From contig DASXMR010000084.1 of NCBI GenBank assembly GCA_036495525.1, positions 1 to 64,000 on the forward strand: a stretch of DNA of 64,000 nt, read 5' to 3'. Below are positions 41,849 through 50,815 of this stretch, piece after piece. The translations under genes and the position numbers were made by a program. A model generated the notes under the pieces. That model worked only from the letters and a program-made list of their open reading frames with translations. It had not been told where the DNA came from and did no database searches. The DNA is from DASXMR01 sp036495525. GTDB taxonomy: Bacteria; Actinomycetota; Actinomycetes; Streptosporangiales; Streptosporangiaceae. Position 1 is the first letter of the stretch, and every line of letters starts with the position of its first letter.

Positions 41849-42111
41849 TTGCCCGTGATGCCCTTGTTCTTGATGTTCTTGACGCCGGAGACCTTGATAT
41901 CGCGCGGATTAAAGCCGCGCACAGCGGTGCCGGCCTTGCCGGCTGCCGTCCTTGACTTGCCGGCCAGATCCCTGGCCTTCGTCGCGGCCTGGCCCGCCTT
42001 CTCGCTGGCCTGCCTGGCCGCCCGCTGCATCCCCTCGCTGCTCGAGTACTTGTCCCTGGCCTGCTGGTACAGGCCGCCGGCGGTGTCCCTGACCTTCGCT
42101 ACCAAGCTCAC
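41845..42111 (-). CDS. Small basic helical protein coupled to PPK2
   Basis: About 88 residues, rich in Ala, Lys, Arg and Gln with almost no hydrophobic core (GLYQQARDKYSSSEGMQRAARQ, then KAGQAATKARDLAGKSRTAAGKAG), predicted as one long amphipathic helix with a basic tail. GTG 42111 is chosen because GGGGG lies five bases upstream. An ATG at 42168 would add an unlikely N-terminus. The stop overlaps the ppk2 start. No family is recognised. The strongly basic character next to a polyphosphate enzyme is suggestive only. Confidence 0.6.
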   Translation of the reverse strand: MSLVAKVRDTAGGLYQQARDKYSSSEGMQRAARQASEKAGQAATKARDLAGKSRTAAGKAGTAVRGFNPRDIKVSGVKNIKNKGITGK

Positions 42112-42195
42112 CACAGCCCCCAATCCGCCCGAATGCGCCGTTGATACCCACCCGGCCCGCTGGCACACCCGCTGGCACGCCCCGGCGGCCGGACG

Positions 42196-42393
42196 CTAGG
42201 TCACTGATCCGCGGCGCCGCAGCCCGGCGGCGACGAGTCCGAGGCCGACGAGCGCCACCAGGGGACCGACCACCTCGAACGTGCTGCTTCCCGACATGAC
42301 ACTGCCGCCGACCACGTTGAATCCCTGCAGCGACCAGAACGCGCCGAGTATGGCGATCACGACGCCCGCGGCGATAAACAGAATGCTCTTCAT
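42196..42393 (-). CDS. Small two-helix membrane protein
   Basis: A 65-residue protein with two hydrophobic segments (about 3-23 and 40-58) and a basic RRRGS tail. AGGAG lies 11 bases before the ATG. No family is recognised. It precedes the basic protein/ppk2 pair on the same strand by about 85 bp. Confidence 0.6.
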   Translation of the reverse strand: MKSILFIAAGVVIAILGAFWSLQGFNVVGGSVMSGSSTFEVVGPLVALVGLGLVAAGLRRRGSVT

Positions 42394-42711
42394 CAGAAAG
42401 TCAGCTCCTGCGATAGCACGCGCACCAGAATCCTGTCACCGGCCGGAACGGCCAGCGGGCACGGACGGTTCAGCCGCCGCCCTGGCTGCAGACTGCGCTG
42501 GCTGGCGGCCCCGCCCGCCGCCGCGCGATCTTGCCTGAACGGGGCAACCGGGCGGCCGTGCCGGGCGTCAAGAAACAAGTGCGGCCATTCCCCGCCCGGG
42601 TATCCGGCATTGCCGGTCACCTCGCTTATGCGAGTAGCCCGCAGGGTATGGCCATACTGCGCGGATCGGATTCCGGCCGGCCTGGCTGCCTTTCGGACGA
42701 GGAGCACAATC
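42394..42711. other. Intergenic region upstream of the L,D-transpeptidase gene
   Basis: 318 bp between divergent genes. No gene is accepted here. It carries the ribosome site GAGGAG for the transpeptidase. No clear promoter pair was recognised. Confidence 0.5.
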
Positions 42712-43566
42712 ATGATCAAGTCACGTCGCCGGGTGGCCGGCTCCGTCGCGCGGAAAGCGGCCGGCCCGGGGGCCGGCGCGCTGCTCGCCGCGGCGGTCAC
42801 CGTGCTCGGCCAGGGCCAGCCGGCCGGCGCCGCGCAGGTGTCGCGCGCCGCGCCGGTCTCGCCCGCCATCACCGCCGCGGCGGCGGCCGCCGTCAGCTCT
42901 GCGCTGCCCGCCGCCCGAGCCGCCGCCGGCAGCTTCGTCCCGCCAAAGCACGTGCTGAAGGTCGGTGACCACGGCCCGGCCGTACGCAAGGTGCAGCAGC
43001 GGCTCAGCCAGCTGCACTATTACGCCGGCAAGGCCGACGGTAGCTTCGGCGCCAACACTCAGGCGGCGGTCTGGGCGTTCGAGCGCGTGCAGGGCCTGCG
43101 GATCACCGCGGCCAACGCTGATGAGATCACCCGCGCCGCCGAGCGTGACCTGGCCCACCCGAGGGCGCCCAAGGTGCTCGCGCCGCACGGCAGGCCATGG
43201 CGGGTCGAGGTGAACAAGCAGACCCAGGTCCTGGTGCTGTACCGGCACGGCAAGATCGAGCTGATCAGCCACGTCTCGACCGGGGCCGGCTGCCTGCCCG
43301 GCCAGGGCTGCGGCTGGGTCACGCCGACCGGGAACTACCGGGCGGAGGACTACATGCCGGGCTGGGTGCACGTGCCGCTCGGCGAGATGTTCAACCCGGT
43401 GTTCTTCATCAGCACGGTGTTCGCGATCCACGGCGACACCTTCGTGCCCTGGTACCCGGACTCGCACGGCTGCGTCCGGGTCCCCATGTTCATCGCCCGG
43501 TTCTTCCACAACCGGGTGCACGTGGCCGCCAGCGGCGGTACCCCGGTGATCATCCGCAACCACTGA
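42712..43566 (+). CDS. L,D-transpeptidase with peptidoglycan-binding domain
   Basis: A 284-residue exported cell-wall enzyme that would form 3-3 peptidoglycan crosslinks or attach proteins. A basic, Ala-rich signal peptide (to about residue 40) is followed by a PG_binding_1 domain (LKVGDHGPAVRKVQQRLSQL, about 82-140). A YkuD catalytic domain follows with the active-site pattern HGDTFVPWYPDSHGCVRVPM (His, Ser-His-Gly-Cys). GAGGAG lies eight bases before ATG 42712. It is separated from the following ABC operon by 78 bp. Confidence 0.9.
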   Translation: MIKSRRRVAGSVARKAAGPGAGALLAAAVTVLGQGQPAGAAQVSRAAPVSPAITAAAAAAVSSALPAARAAAGSFVPPKHVLKVGDHGPAVRKVQQRLSQLHYYAGKADGSFGANTQAAVWAFERVQGLRITAANADEITRAAERDLAHPRAPKVLAPHGRPWRVEVNKQTQVLVLYRHGKIELISHVSTGAGCLPGQGCGWVTPTGNYRAEDYMPGWVHVPLGEMFNPVFFISTVFAIHGDTFVPWYPDSHGCVRVPMFIARFFHNRVHVAASGGTPVIIRNH

Positions 43567-43644
43567 GCGGCCGGCGCAGTAGGCTAGCCGGACGCGTCCC
43601 CGGCCAGTGGCCGGGGGCTGAGGCCGGCCTTGGGGGGTTCGCCA

Positions 43645-44517
43645 GTGCGACGCATCCTGCTGGCCGCGGCCGTAGCGGTCGCCGCCAGTTCTGCTATCGC
43701 TGCCTGCAGCAGTTCAGGATCCGGCGCGCCTACGGGCGGGTCGGCGAGCGCCGCGTCGGCGGCCAGCTGCACCAACAGCGCCATCCAGAAAAATCTGTTC
43801 CAGAAGGGCGCCCTGACGGTCGCCACCGACAATCCGGTGTTCACGCCGTGGTTCACGCACAACAACCCGGCGAACGGCAAGGGCTACGAAAGCGCAGTGG
43901 CGTACGCGATCGCGGCGAAGCTCGGCTTTTCCCGCAGCCAGGTGAACTGGGTGCACGAGCCGTTCACCAGCTCCTACGCGCCGGGCCCGAAGAAGTTCGA
44001 CTTCGACATCAACGAGGTCTCGGTCACCCCGCAGCGGGCCACCGCGGTCACGTTCAGCAGCAGCTACTACGACGTGCAGCAGGCGATCGTCGCGATGAAG
44101 GGCACGCCGATCGTGACCAGCCACTCGCCAACCCAGCTGAAGACCTACCAGTACGGGGATCAGATCGGGACGACCGGGCTGACGTACATCACCAGCCACA
44201 TCCTGCCCGCCAAGCAGCCCAAGGTGTTCGACACGCTCGCCGAGGCCGCCTCGGCGCTGGCAGCGCACCGGATCGCCGCGCTGGTGACCGATACGCCCAC
44301 CGCCCAGTTCATGGCCTCGGCGCAGGTCAAGAACGCCGTGCTGGTGGCCCAGTTCCCCACCACCGGCGAGCACTACGGGCTGGTCTTCGCCAAGGGCGAT
44401 CCGCTGGTGGGCTGCGTCAACCGGGCGATCAGCGCGCTGCAGAGCGACGGCACGCTGCACCGGCTGCAGCAGCAGTACCTGAGGATCTTCCTGACCTTCC
44501 CGACCATCCAGCCCTGA
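43645..44517 (+). CDS. Amino-acid ABC transporter substrate-binding lipoprotein
   Basis: A 290-residue lipoprotein with a signal peptide ending in the lipobox SAIAAC, with lipid-carrying Cys21. The mature part has a family-3 (polar amino acid) binding-protein layout: LTVATDNPVFTPWF, FDFDINEVSVTPQRATAVTFS, ALVTDTPTAQFM. GTG 43645 follows GGGGGG by about eight bases. It is the first gene of a three-gene importer operon. Confidence 0.88.
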   Translation: MRRILLAAAVAVAASSAIAACSSSGSGAPTGGSASAASAASCTNSAIQKNLFQKGALTVATDNPVFTPWFTHNNPANGKGYESAVAYAIAAKLGFSRSQVNWVHEPFTSSYAPGPKKFDFDINEVSVTPQRATAVTFSSSYYDVQQAIVAMKGTPIVTSHSPTQLKTYQYGDQIGTTGLTYITSHILPAKQPKVFDTLAEAASALAAHRIAALVTDTPTAQFMASAQVKNAVLVAQFPTTGEHYGLVFAKGDPLVGCVNRAISALQSDGTLHRLQQQYLRIFLTFPTIQP

Positions 44518-44544
44518 TCTGACGGCCCCGCGCGCCGCGAGCCC

Positions 44545-45498
44545 ATGAGCGATTACCAGCCGGGCGATAAGGATCGGTTCCTCAGTCAGCCGGTCCCCGG
44601 TGCGCCAGTACGGAGCATCGGCGGTGCCCGGCTCCCCGACTCGTTCCTGGTCGGCCGCGGCCCGCGGCTGCTGACCGGCGGGCGCGGCGGCGTGGCGATC
44701 TCGACCGTCAGCACGCTGGTCGTGCTGGCGGCCCTGGCCGCGGTGTTCCTGCTGGCGCCGGGCAGCCGGGCGGTGGAGCACGCCTTCTTCAGCCCCAGGG
44801 ACATGTGGCAGTCGTTCATCGGCAACCCGCGCCAGGGCTACTACTCGGTCGGCGCGGCGATCTGGCTGAACATCAGGATGTTCCTGGTCGCCGAAGTGCT
44901 CATCCTGGCGCTGGCGCTGCTGATCGCGCTGGTCAGGCAGTCCACGCACCCGGCCCTGTTTCCCATCCGCGTGCTGGCCACGATCTACGTCGACTTCTTC
45001 CGCGGCGTGCCGCTGATCCTGGTGATCTTCGCGATCGGGCTTGGCGTGCCGGCGCTGTCCCTGACGTTCGTCTCGAGCCAGCCGGACGTGGTCTACGGCA
45101 TCGCCGCGCTGGTGCTGTCCTACTCGGCGTATGTCTCCGAGGTCTACCGGGCCGGGCTGAACTCGGTGCACCAGAGCCAGGCAGCCGCAGCCCGGTCCCT
45201 CGGCCTGCCGCACTGGACCTCGCTGCGGTACGTGATCCTGCCGCAGGCGGTCCGCAACATCATCCCGCCGCTGCTGAATGACTTCATCAGCCTGCAGAAG
45301 GACACCGCGCTCGTCGGCGTGCTCGGCACGATCGAGGCGAACCGGGCCGCCGACATCTACAGCGAGCAGGTCTTCAACTTCTCCAGCTTTACCGTCGCGG
45401 CGATCCTGTTCCTGATCCTCACCATCCCGCTGGCGCGGTTCACCGACGCGCTGATCGCCAGGGACCGCAGCCGGCGGCTGGCCGGGGCCGCATCGTGA
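44545..45498 (+). CDS. Amino-acid ABC transporter permease
   Basis: A 317-residue HisM/GlnP-type permease. After a ~55-residue cytoplasmic N-terminus come several membrane helices with the signature FFRGVPLILVIFAIG and the EAA loop (HQSQAAAARSLGLPHWTSLRYVILPQAVRNIIPP). It overlaps the ATPase gene by 4 bp. Confidence 0.92.
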   Translation: MSDYQPGDKDRFLSQPVPGAPVRSIGGARLPDSFLVGRGPRLLTGGRGGVAISTVSTLVVLAALAAVFLLAPGSRAVEHAFFSPRDMWQSFIGNPRQGYYSVGAAIWLNIRMFLVAEVLILALALLIALVRQSTHPALFPIRVLATIYVDFFRGVPLILVIFAIGLGVPALSLTFVSSQPDVVYGIAALVLSYSAYVSEVYRAGLNSVHQSQAAAARSLGLPHWTSLRYVILPQAVRNIIPPLLNDFISLQKDTALVGVLGTIEANRAADIYSEQVFNFSSFTVAAILFLILTIPLARFTDALIARDRSRRLAGAAS

Positions 45499-46340
45499 TG
45501 GCCGGGCTGCCGGCGCGCCGGCGCCGCCGCGCCGACCCGGCGGCCGGTCTGGCGCAGCGCGAGGCGCTGCTGGCGGGCCGGGAGGCCGTGCGCGAGGGCG
45601 AGGCCATCAGGGTCGAGGGCCTGCACAAGTCGTTCGGCACGGTGCCGGTGCTGCGCGGCATCGACCTCACGCTGGACACGCACGAGGTCGTCTGCCTCAT
45701 CGGCGCCTCCGGGTCCGGCAAGTCCACGCTGTTGCGCTGCCTCAACCTGCTGGAGCCCATCAACTCGGGCAGCATCCGGCTGTGGGGCAGGCAAGTAACC
45801 GGCGAAGGCGTGAATGAAAACCTCGTGCGCCGGTACATCGGCATCGTGTTCCAGTCCTACAACTTGTTCCCGCACATGAACGTGCTGCGCAATATCACGC
45901 TGGCACCGCAGAAGGTGCTCGGCTTGCCGGCCGCCGAGGCCGAGCAGGACGCCAGGGCGCTGCTTGACCGGTTCGGGCTGGCCGACCGTGCCGCCGAGTA
46001 CCCGGACCGGCTGTCGGGCGGGCAGCAGCAGCGCGTCGCGATCGTCCGCGCGCTGGCCATGCGCCCTCGGATCATGCTGCTCGACGAGGTCACCAGCGCG
46101 CTGGACCCCGAGCTGGTCGCCGAGGTCCTCGACGTGATCAGGGAGCTGGCCGAAGGCGGCATGACCATGCTGATCGCCACCCACGAGATGGGCTTCGCCA
46201 GGGACATCGCCAGCCGGGTCTGCTTCCTCGCCGACGGCACGATCGTCGAGCAGGCCCCCCCGGCCGAGCTGTTCGGCAGCCCCGGGGATGAGCGCACCCG
46301 CCGGTTCCTGCGCCGGATCACCGAGGCCGGGCGGCTGTGA
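45495..46340 (+). CDS. Amino-acid ABC transporter ATP-binding protein
   Basis: About 281 residues of GlnQ type: Walker A GASGSGKST, Q-loop VFQSYNLFPHMN, signature LSGGQQQR, Walker B IMLLDEVTSALDPE and the switch His in IATHEMGFA. An Arg/Ala-rich extension of ~35 residues precedes the domain. The start is GTG 45495 or ATG 45498. The IS110 element begins almost directly after its stop. Confidence 0.92.
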   Translation: MMAGLPARRRRRADPAAGLAQREALLAGREAVREGEAIRVEGLHKSFGTVPVLRGIDLTLDTHEVVCLIGASGSGKSTLLRCLNLLEPINSGSIRLWGRQVTGEGVNENLVRRYIGIVFQSYNLFPHMNVLRNITLAPQKVLGLPAAEAEQDARALLDRFGLADRAAEYPDRLSGGQQQRVAIVRALAMRPRIMLLDEVTSALDPELVAEVLDVIRELAEGGMTMLIATHEMGFARDIASRVCFLADGTIVEQAPPAELFGSPGDERTRRFLRRITEAGRL

Positions 46341-46351
46341 GTAGCCCTGTG

Positions 46352-47605
46352 TCAAGCTGCGGCGGGGTTTTGCTCGGCGAGGATGCGCTGGAGGGCGTGG
46401 TGGCGGGCGGGGTCGTAGGCGAGTCCGTTTTGCCAGCAGTGCCAGATGACGTAGAGCCAGGCGCGGCTGAGGATGCGGACGGCGTGGGCGTGGTCGTGGC
46501 CGCGGGTGATGGCATCGTCGTAAAGCCGGGCGGCCCAGGGGCTGGCGCGGCGGGAGTCGCCGGCGAAGTCGGTGACGGCGTCGCGGAGCTGCTTGTCGCA
46601 CGACCATCGGAACCCGACTGCGCGGATCTTGCCGGACTGGCGGGTGGATGGTGCCACTCCGGCCAGGCAGGCCAGCGACTGGGGGGTTGGGAAGCGGGCG
46701 CGGCAGTCGCCGATCTCGGCGAGCAGCCGGGCGGCGCGGACGCGTCCGGAGCGGGGCAGGCTGGTGAATACGTGCTGGTCGGCGTGGAGCGCGAGCTGCT
46801 CGCTGATCTGGGCCGACAGGGTCTTGATCTGCTCGGTGAGGGTCAGCAGCACGGCCAGCAGCGCGCGGGTGACGTGCGCTTCGGCGCAGCCGTGCTCCCC
46901 CGTCGCACCGCGCGGGGCTGCGGTCAGGCGGGCGTGCAGTACGACGGGCTCGACCCGGCCGCAGTAGGCGGCGCTGGCCAGCCAGGCAGCCATCCGCCGG
47001 GCGGAGAGCCAGTCGGCGCGGTCCTGGCAGTCAAAGCGGGTCAGGAAGGCCAGGCTGATCGGCGAGTCGAGCTCGGCGAACAGGCCGACCGCGGCGGGGA
47101 ACACTCGCTTGAGGTGCTCGCGCAGCTGGTTGGCGACGCCGACTCGGTGGCTGACCAGATCCTTGCGCGCGCGGCAGGCGCGGCGCAGGGCGAGGGTCGC
47201 CGGCGTGTCGGGAACCAGGGGCCGCAGCCGCACCCGGTCGGTCCGCAGCGTGTCGGCCAGCACGAACGCGTCGAACCGGTCATCTTTGTTGCCGGCCGAG
47301 CCGTAACGGCCACGCAGGTTCTTGACCTGATTCGGGCTGATCACCACGACGGCGATGCCAGCCCCCAGCAGCGCATCGACAACCGGGCCATCCGGGCGCT
47401 CGATCGCCACCTCGCCGACGCCGCGCCTGCCGAGCATGCCCACCAGGGCACGCAGGCCAGCGGCGCTGTGCTCGATGACGCACCGGTGGACCAGGCGCCC
47501 GCGGACATCGACGATCGCGACCGCGTGATCATCGCGTGCCCAGTCCAGGCCGCACGTCAGCCCGCCTGGCGGTTCCTCAGGCAAGACAGATGGGGCAGAA
47601 TTCAA
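46352..47605 (-). CDS. IS110-family transposase
   Basis: A 417-residue DEDD recombinase. The N-terminal RuvC-like domain shows GLDWARDDHAVAIVD (Asp), VAIERPDG (Glu) and GNKDDRFDAFVLAD (Asp pair). The C-terminal Transposase_20 domain contains LPRSGRVRAARLLAEIGD and the catalytic-serine region LAGVAPSTRQSGK. TTG 47605 is chosen because GAGGAGG lies five bases upstream. Extending the frame to 47854 would add non-homologous sequence across the presumed left end. No frameshift or stop is seen, so it may be active. Confidence 0.88.
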   Translation of the reverse strand: MNSAPSVLPEEPPGGLTCGLDWARDDHAVAIVDVRGRLVHRCVIEHSAAGLRALVGMLGRRGVGEVAIERPDGPVVDALLGAGIAVVVISPNQVKNLRGRYGSAGNKDDRFDAFVLADTLRTDRVRLRPLVPDTPATLALRRACRARKDLVSHRVGVANQLREHLKRVFPAAVGLFAELDSPISLAFLTRFDCQDRADWLSARRMAAWLASAAYCGRVEPVVLHARLTAAPRGATGEHGCAEAHVTRALLAVLLTLTEQIKTLSAQISEQLALHADQHVFTSLPRSGRVRAARLLAEIGDCRARFPTPQSLACLAGVAPSTRQSGKIRAVGFRWSCDKQLRDAVTDFAGDSRRASPWAARLYDDAITRGHDHAHAVRILSRAWLYVIWHCWQNGLAYDPARHHALQRILAEQNPAAA

Positions 47606-47830
47606 GACAGCCTCCTCGCTGCTGATCCCAGTGGGGAGGCACCCTCTTGGTGCCAGGGCGTGGCTGCCGCATCGCTCACTGATCGGCGCTCGACGGCGCA
47701 CAGCCCTGTCGACGGTCGGCACGCCCCGGGAACCGGCAGGCCCCGCAGAACTCACAGTGGACGTCCACCGCGTCAAGCGAGCAGGGCGATGACCTGCCGG
47801 CACCTCAGGTGCATCAGCGATCCATCCAAG
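47606..47830 (-). ncRNA. Candidate IS110 bridge RNA region
   Basis: Non-coding left end of the element. It contains a perfect hairpin GGCACC-CTCTT-GGTGCC (47638-47654), a perfect 12-bp palindrome GTGGACGTCCAC (47757-47768) and GCACCT-C-AGGTGC near 47795-47808. IS110-group elements encode a structured bridge RNA with target- and donor-binding loops in this position. The loops were not identified here, so this is a placement by family knowledge. Confidence 0.4.
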
Positions 47831-47856
47831 ACCGCCGACATAAGGATGGTGCACCA

Positions 47857-48594
47857 GTGAGCGGCTACCAGGCGGCCGACGTGCCAGCCGTGGCCAGGCG
47901 ACGCCGCCGACGGCGGCCGCTGCGCGCGCTGCTGATCACCGTGGTCGTCGTGCTCGGCCTGCTGGTAGCCGCCGACTTCACCGCCCGGGCAATCGCCCAG
48001 GACCGGCTGGCCGCGCAGATCCGCAGCCACGGCTTCCCGAAGAAGCCGCAGGTATCGATCCACGGGTTCCCCTTCCTCACCCAGCTGGCCGCCAGGAAGT
48101 TCGGCCTGGTCACCATCAGCTCGCATGACGTGGCCGAAGGGCAGGTGCAGGTCAGCAGCATCAAGGCGGCGCTGCACCACGTCACGGTCAGCTCCGGTTA
48201 CAGCGGCGGGACGGTCAGCCGCCTCAGCGGCTCGGCCCTGATCACCTTTCCCGAGCTCGCCAGGGCACTGGTGTCCAGGGTCGGCGCGCTTGGCGCGGTC
48301 GTCGGGGACGCCGGGCTGCAGCTCAGCCGGGCCAGCAGCAGCGAGGTGCGGGCTCGCATCAACCTCGTCATCACCAGCGCATCGGCTGTCTGGCGGATCA
48401 CCGAGCACCCTGGCAGCATGAGCGCGGTGCTGGTCACCAGCAGCGGGCTGCCGCCCGAGCTGCTGGACTCGATCAGGACGATCACGGTGCCGCTGCCGTC
48501 CCTGCCCCTCGGCCTGACGATCAGGGCCATCACCGTGACGCCCAGCGGCCTCACCGGCTCACTTGCCGGACGGAACCTCTCATTCGGTAGCTGA
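47857..48594 (+). CDS. DUF2993 (LmeA-like) membrane-anchored protein
   Basis: A 245-residue protein with an Arg-rich cytoplasmic start (VARRRRRRRPLRALL), one transmembrane/signal segment (about residues 22-42) and a DUF2993 lipid-binding domain (FPFLTQLAARKFGLVTISSHDV, then paired beta repeats). The mycobacterial relative LmeA acts in mannan/lipid envelope metabolism. The role here is inferred from family only. GTG 47857 follows AAGGA by about 12 bases. Confidence 0.78.
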   Translation: MSGYQAADVPAVARRRRRRRPLRALLITVVVVLGLLVAADFTARAIAQDRLAAQIRSHGFPKKPQVSIHGFPFLTQLAARKFGLVTISSHDVAEGQVQVSSIKAALHHVTVSSGYSGGTVSRLSGSALITFPELARALVSRVGALGAVVGDAGLQLSRASSSEVRARINLVITSASAVWRITEHPGSMSAVLVTSSGLPPELLDSIRTITVPLPSLPLGLTIRAITVTPSGLTGSLAGRNLSFGS

Positions 48595-48946
48595 CCTGCG
48601 CAAACTCGGCCCGATCAGGGCCTGGCGCACCGGTATCGATAGGAAGTTGTGACAATATCTGCTCCGTTTCGCCACCGGAGTGAAACTACGATCCGGAACG
48701 AATCGTGCATGCGGGGTGCCTGACTGCCCCGCGCACCGGCTAGGGCCGGCCGGCTGCACGGCGCTGACAGCGAGGAACGGGGACACGTGCCCTGACCAGG
48801 CCAGGCATGAGGCCGCGATCAACCTGAGATCACGGTCTGCATAGCCTATGTAACTGGCTGTGCACTGCCTGGGAAGCACCGGAGCATACGCCGGCCCCTA
48901 TGCGGGCTTCGCGCCCGCAACGATGCAGCATGACAAAGGAGTGAGT
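48595..48946 (+). promoter_or_regulatory. Leader region of the peptide ABC operon
   Basis: 352 bp without a gene. It contains a perfect 7-bp hairpin TGCGGGC-TTCGC-GCCCGCA (48901-48919), about 17 bases before the ribosome site AAAGGAG, in what is probably the 5' untranslated region. No known riboswitch pattern was recognised. Confidence 0.45.
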
Positions 48947-50815
48947 ATGTTTCCACGCAGACGCAAGCTGCGGCTGGGCAGCGGGGTAGCGGTTATCGCT
49001 GCCGCGGCCCTGCTGGCAGCGGGCTGCGGCTCCAGTGGCGGCTCGACCGCGAGCTCCGGGGCGACCGTCAAGGGCGGCACCGCTAGCTTCGCCGAGCTAC
49101 CCACTGCGACGCCGAACTGGATCTGGCCGTTCATGCCGATCACCAACTACAGCGTGTCCAACTCACAGCAGTTCCAGTGGCTGATGTACCGGCCGCTGTA
49201 CATGTTCGGCAACAACGGACAGTCGATCAACGTGAACTACGCGCTGTCGCCGGCCAACGCGCCGGTCTACAGCAACGGCGGCAAGACAGTCACCATCACG
49301 ATGAAGGGCTGGAAGTGGTCGAACGGCGAGACCGTCAACGCCGCTGACGTCGTCTTCTGGATGCACATGCTGCAGGCTGAGAAGGCGAACTTCGCCGGCT
49401 TCTCGCCCGGCCTGCTGCCTGACAACATGAAGTCGGTGACCGGCAGCGGCAACAAGGTCGTCATGCAGCTGGACAAGCCGTACTCGAGCATCTGGTTCAC
49501 CTACAACCAGCTGGCCATCATCACGCCGATGCCGATGGCCTGGGATGTCACCAGCCTGCACGGCAAGGCCGGCAGCGGTGGCTGCACCACCGACTCGGCG
49601 GCCGACAGCTTCGCCAAGTGCAAGGCAGTGTTCAACTTCCTTACCGCACAGTCGAAGGCCACCTCGACGTACGTGTCCAGCCCGATCTGGTCTGTCGTCG
49701 ACGGCCCGTGGAAGCTGACCCACTTCGACACCGCAGGGCACTCGACCTTCGTGCCGAACACGAAGTACTCGGGCAGCCCGAAGCCGACCCTGTCGCAGTT
49801 CAAGCTCGTGCCGTTCACCGACGACGCGACCGAGTACACCGCGCTGAAGACAGGACAGCTGAGCGTCGGCTACATCCCGGCCGCTGACCTGCCGCAGAGG
49901 CCGGCCAACTCGGCCGTCCCGGCGGTAGACCCGACCGGGAAGAACTTCAAGCTGGCGCCGAACTATGACTACGGCGTCGCCTACTACCAGCCGAACTTCA
50001 ACAACCCGACGTTCGGCGCCGTGTTCAAGCAGCTGTACGCCCGCCAGGCGCTGCAGCTGGCGGTCGACCAGGTCGGCATGGACAAGGCCGTGTACCGCGG
50101 CTACTCCAACCCGACCAGCGGCGGCGTGCCGTCGGTGCCCACGAACCAGTTCGTGCCACCGCAGCAGAAGCTGAACGGCGGCACCGGGCCGTACGCGTTC
50201 GACACCGCCAAGGCCACCAGCCTGCTCACCAGCCACGGCTGGAAGATGACCAATGGCGTCATGGTCTGCCAGAACGCCGGCACCAGCGCGAGCCAGTGCG
50301 GTGCGGGCATCAAGGCTGGCACGCCGTTCAAGTTCACCCTGCAGTACTCGACCGGCGTCGCGGCCTTCACCCAGGAGGCCTCGGTGTACAAGTCCGACGC
50401 CTCGAAGGCAGGCATCGACATCAACCTGGTCGGGCAGTCCTTCAACGCCATCATCGGCCAGGCCGTGCCGTGCAAGCCCACCCAGTCCAGCTGCAAGTGG
50501 GACGCGCTCATGTACGGCCTCTGGGTCTTCAACGGCCCGGGCTTCGAGCCGACCGGCGAGCCGCTGTTCCAGACCGGTGCGGGTTCCAACTCGGGTAGCT
50601 ACTCCAACCCGACGATGGACAAGCTGATCAACGAGACCCACACCAGCAGCAGCCTGACCGTGTTCCACAACTACGCGGACTTCGTGGCGCAGCAGCTTCC
50701 GTACATCTGGATGCCGCTGAACTACAACGTGCAGGCAGTCAACAACAAGCTGCACAACGTCACGTTCAACTCGCTGCAGACCCTGCTCCCTGAGTACTGG
50801 GCCTTCTCGCATTAA
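48947..50815 (+). CDS. Peptide ABC transporter substrate-binding lipoprotein
   Basis: A 622-residue family-5 (DppA/OppA-type) binding protein. Signal peptide with lipobox LLAAGC, lipidated Cys27. Typical regions are TVTITMKGWKWSNGETVNAADVVFW, FVPNTKYSG, ALQLAVDQVGMDKAVYRGYS and a C-terminal YIWMPLNYNVQAVN. It is slightly longer than DppA. AAAGGAG lies five bases before ATG. It is the first gene of a four-gene importer operon for peptides or similar solutes. Confidence 0.92.
   Translation: MFPRRRKLRLGSGVAVIAAAALLAAGCGSSGGSTASSGATVKGGTASFAELPTATPNWIWPFMPITNYSVSNSQQFQWLMYRPLYMFGNNGQSINVNYALSPANAPVYSNGGKTVTITMKGWKWSNGETVNAADVVFWMHMLQAEKANFAGFSPGLLPDNMKSVTGSGNKVVMQLDKPYSSIWFTYNQLAIITPMPMAWDVTSLHGKAGSGGCTTDSAADSFAKCKAVFNFLTAQSKATSTYVSSPIWSVVDGPWKLTHFDTAGHSTFVPNTKYSGSPKPTLSQFKLVPFTDDATEYTALKTGQLSVGYIPAADLPQRPANSAVPAVDPTGKNFKLAPNYDYGVAYYQPNFNNPTFGAVFKQLYARQALQLAVDQVGMDKAVYRGYSNPTSGGVPSVPTNQFVPPQQKLNGGTGPYAFDTAKATSLLTSHGWKMTNGVMVCQNAGTSASQCGAGIKAGTPFKFTLQYSTGVAAFTQEASVYKSDASKAGIDINLVGQSFNAIIGQAVPCKPTQSSCKWDALMYGLWVFNGPGFEPTGEPLFQTGAGSNSGSYSNPTMDKLINETHTSSSLTVFHNYADFVAQQLPYIWMPLNYNVQAVNNKLHNVTFNSLQTLLPEYWAFSH

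Larger units (their letters stand above)
46341..47856 (-). mobile_element. IS110-family insertion sequence (approximate bounds)
   Basis: A complete-looking IS110-type transposase gene (46352-47605) with almost no sequence after its stop (11 bp to the ABC ATPase stop) and up to ~250 bp of non-coding, hairpin-rich DNA before its start. This layout fits IS110: no terminal inverted repeats, a short right end, and a long left end that carries the bridge RNA. AGCCCTGT occurs at 46343-46350 and 47702-47709, but this direct repeat would leave only ~96 bp of left end, so the outer limit is uncertain. It is inserted between an ABC operon and a DUF2993 gene. Confidence 0.7.

Noticed and set aside
42721..45213. 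Long minus-strand open frames opposite the L,D-transpeptidase and amino-acid ABC genes
   Set aside because: No ribosome sites or recognisable domains. The plus-strand genes explain the coding bias.
46343..47709. AGCCCTGT direct repeats taken as exact ends of the IS110 element
   Set aside because: They would leave only about 96 bp of left end, short for this family, and an 8-bp match can occur by chance. The bounds are given as approximate.
49163..50812. A 549-codon open frame antisense to the peptide-binding protein gene
   Set aside because: Antisense shadow in GC-rich DNA. The sense frame has a lipobox, ribosome site and family-5 binding-protein motifs.
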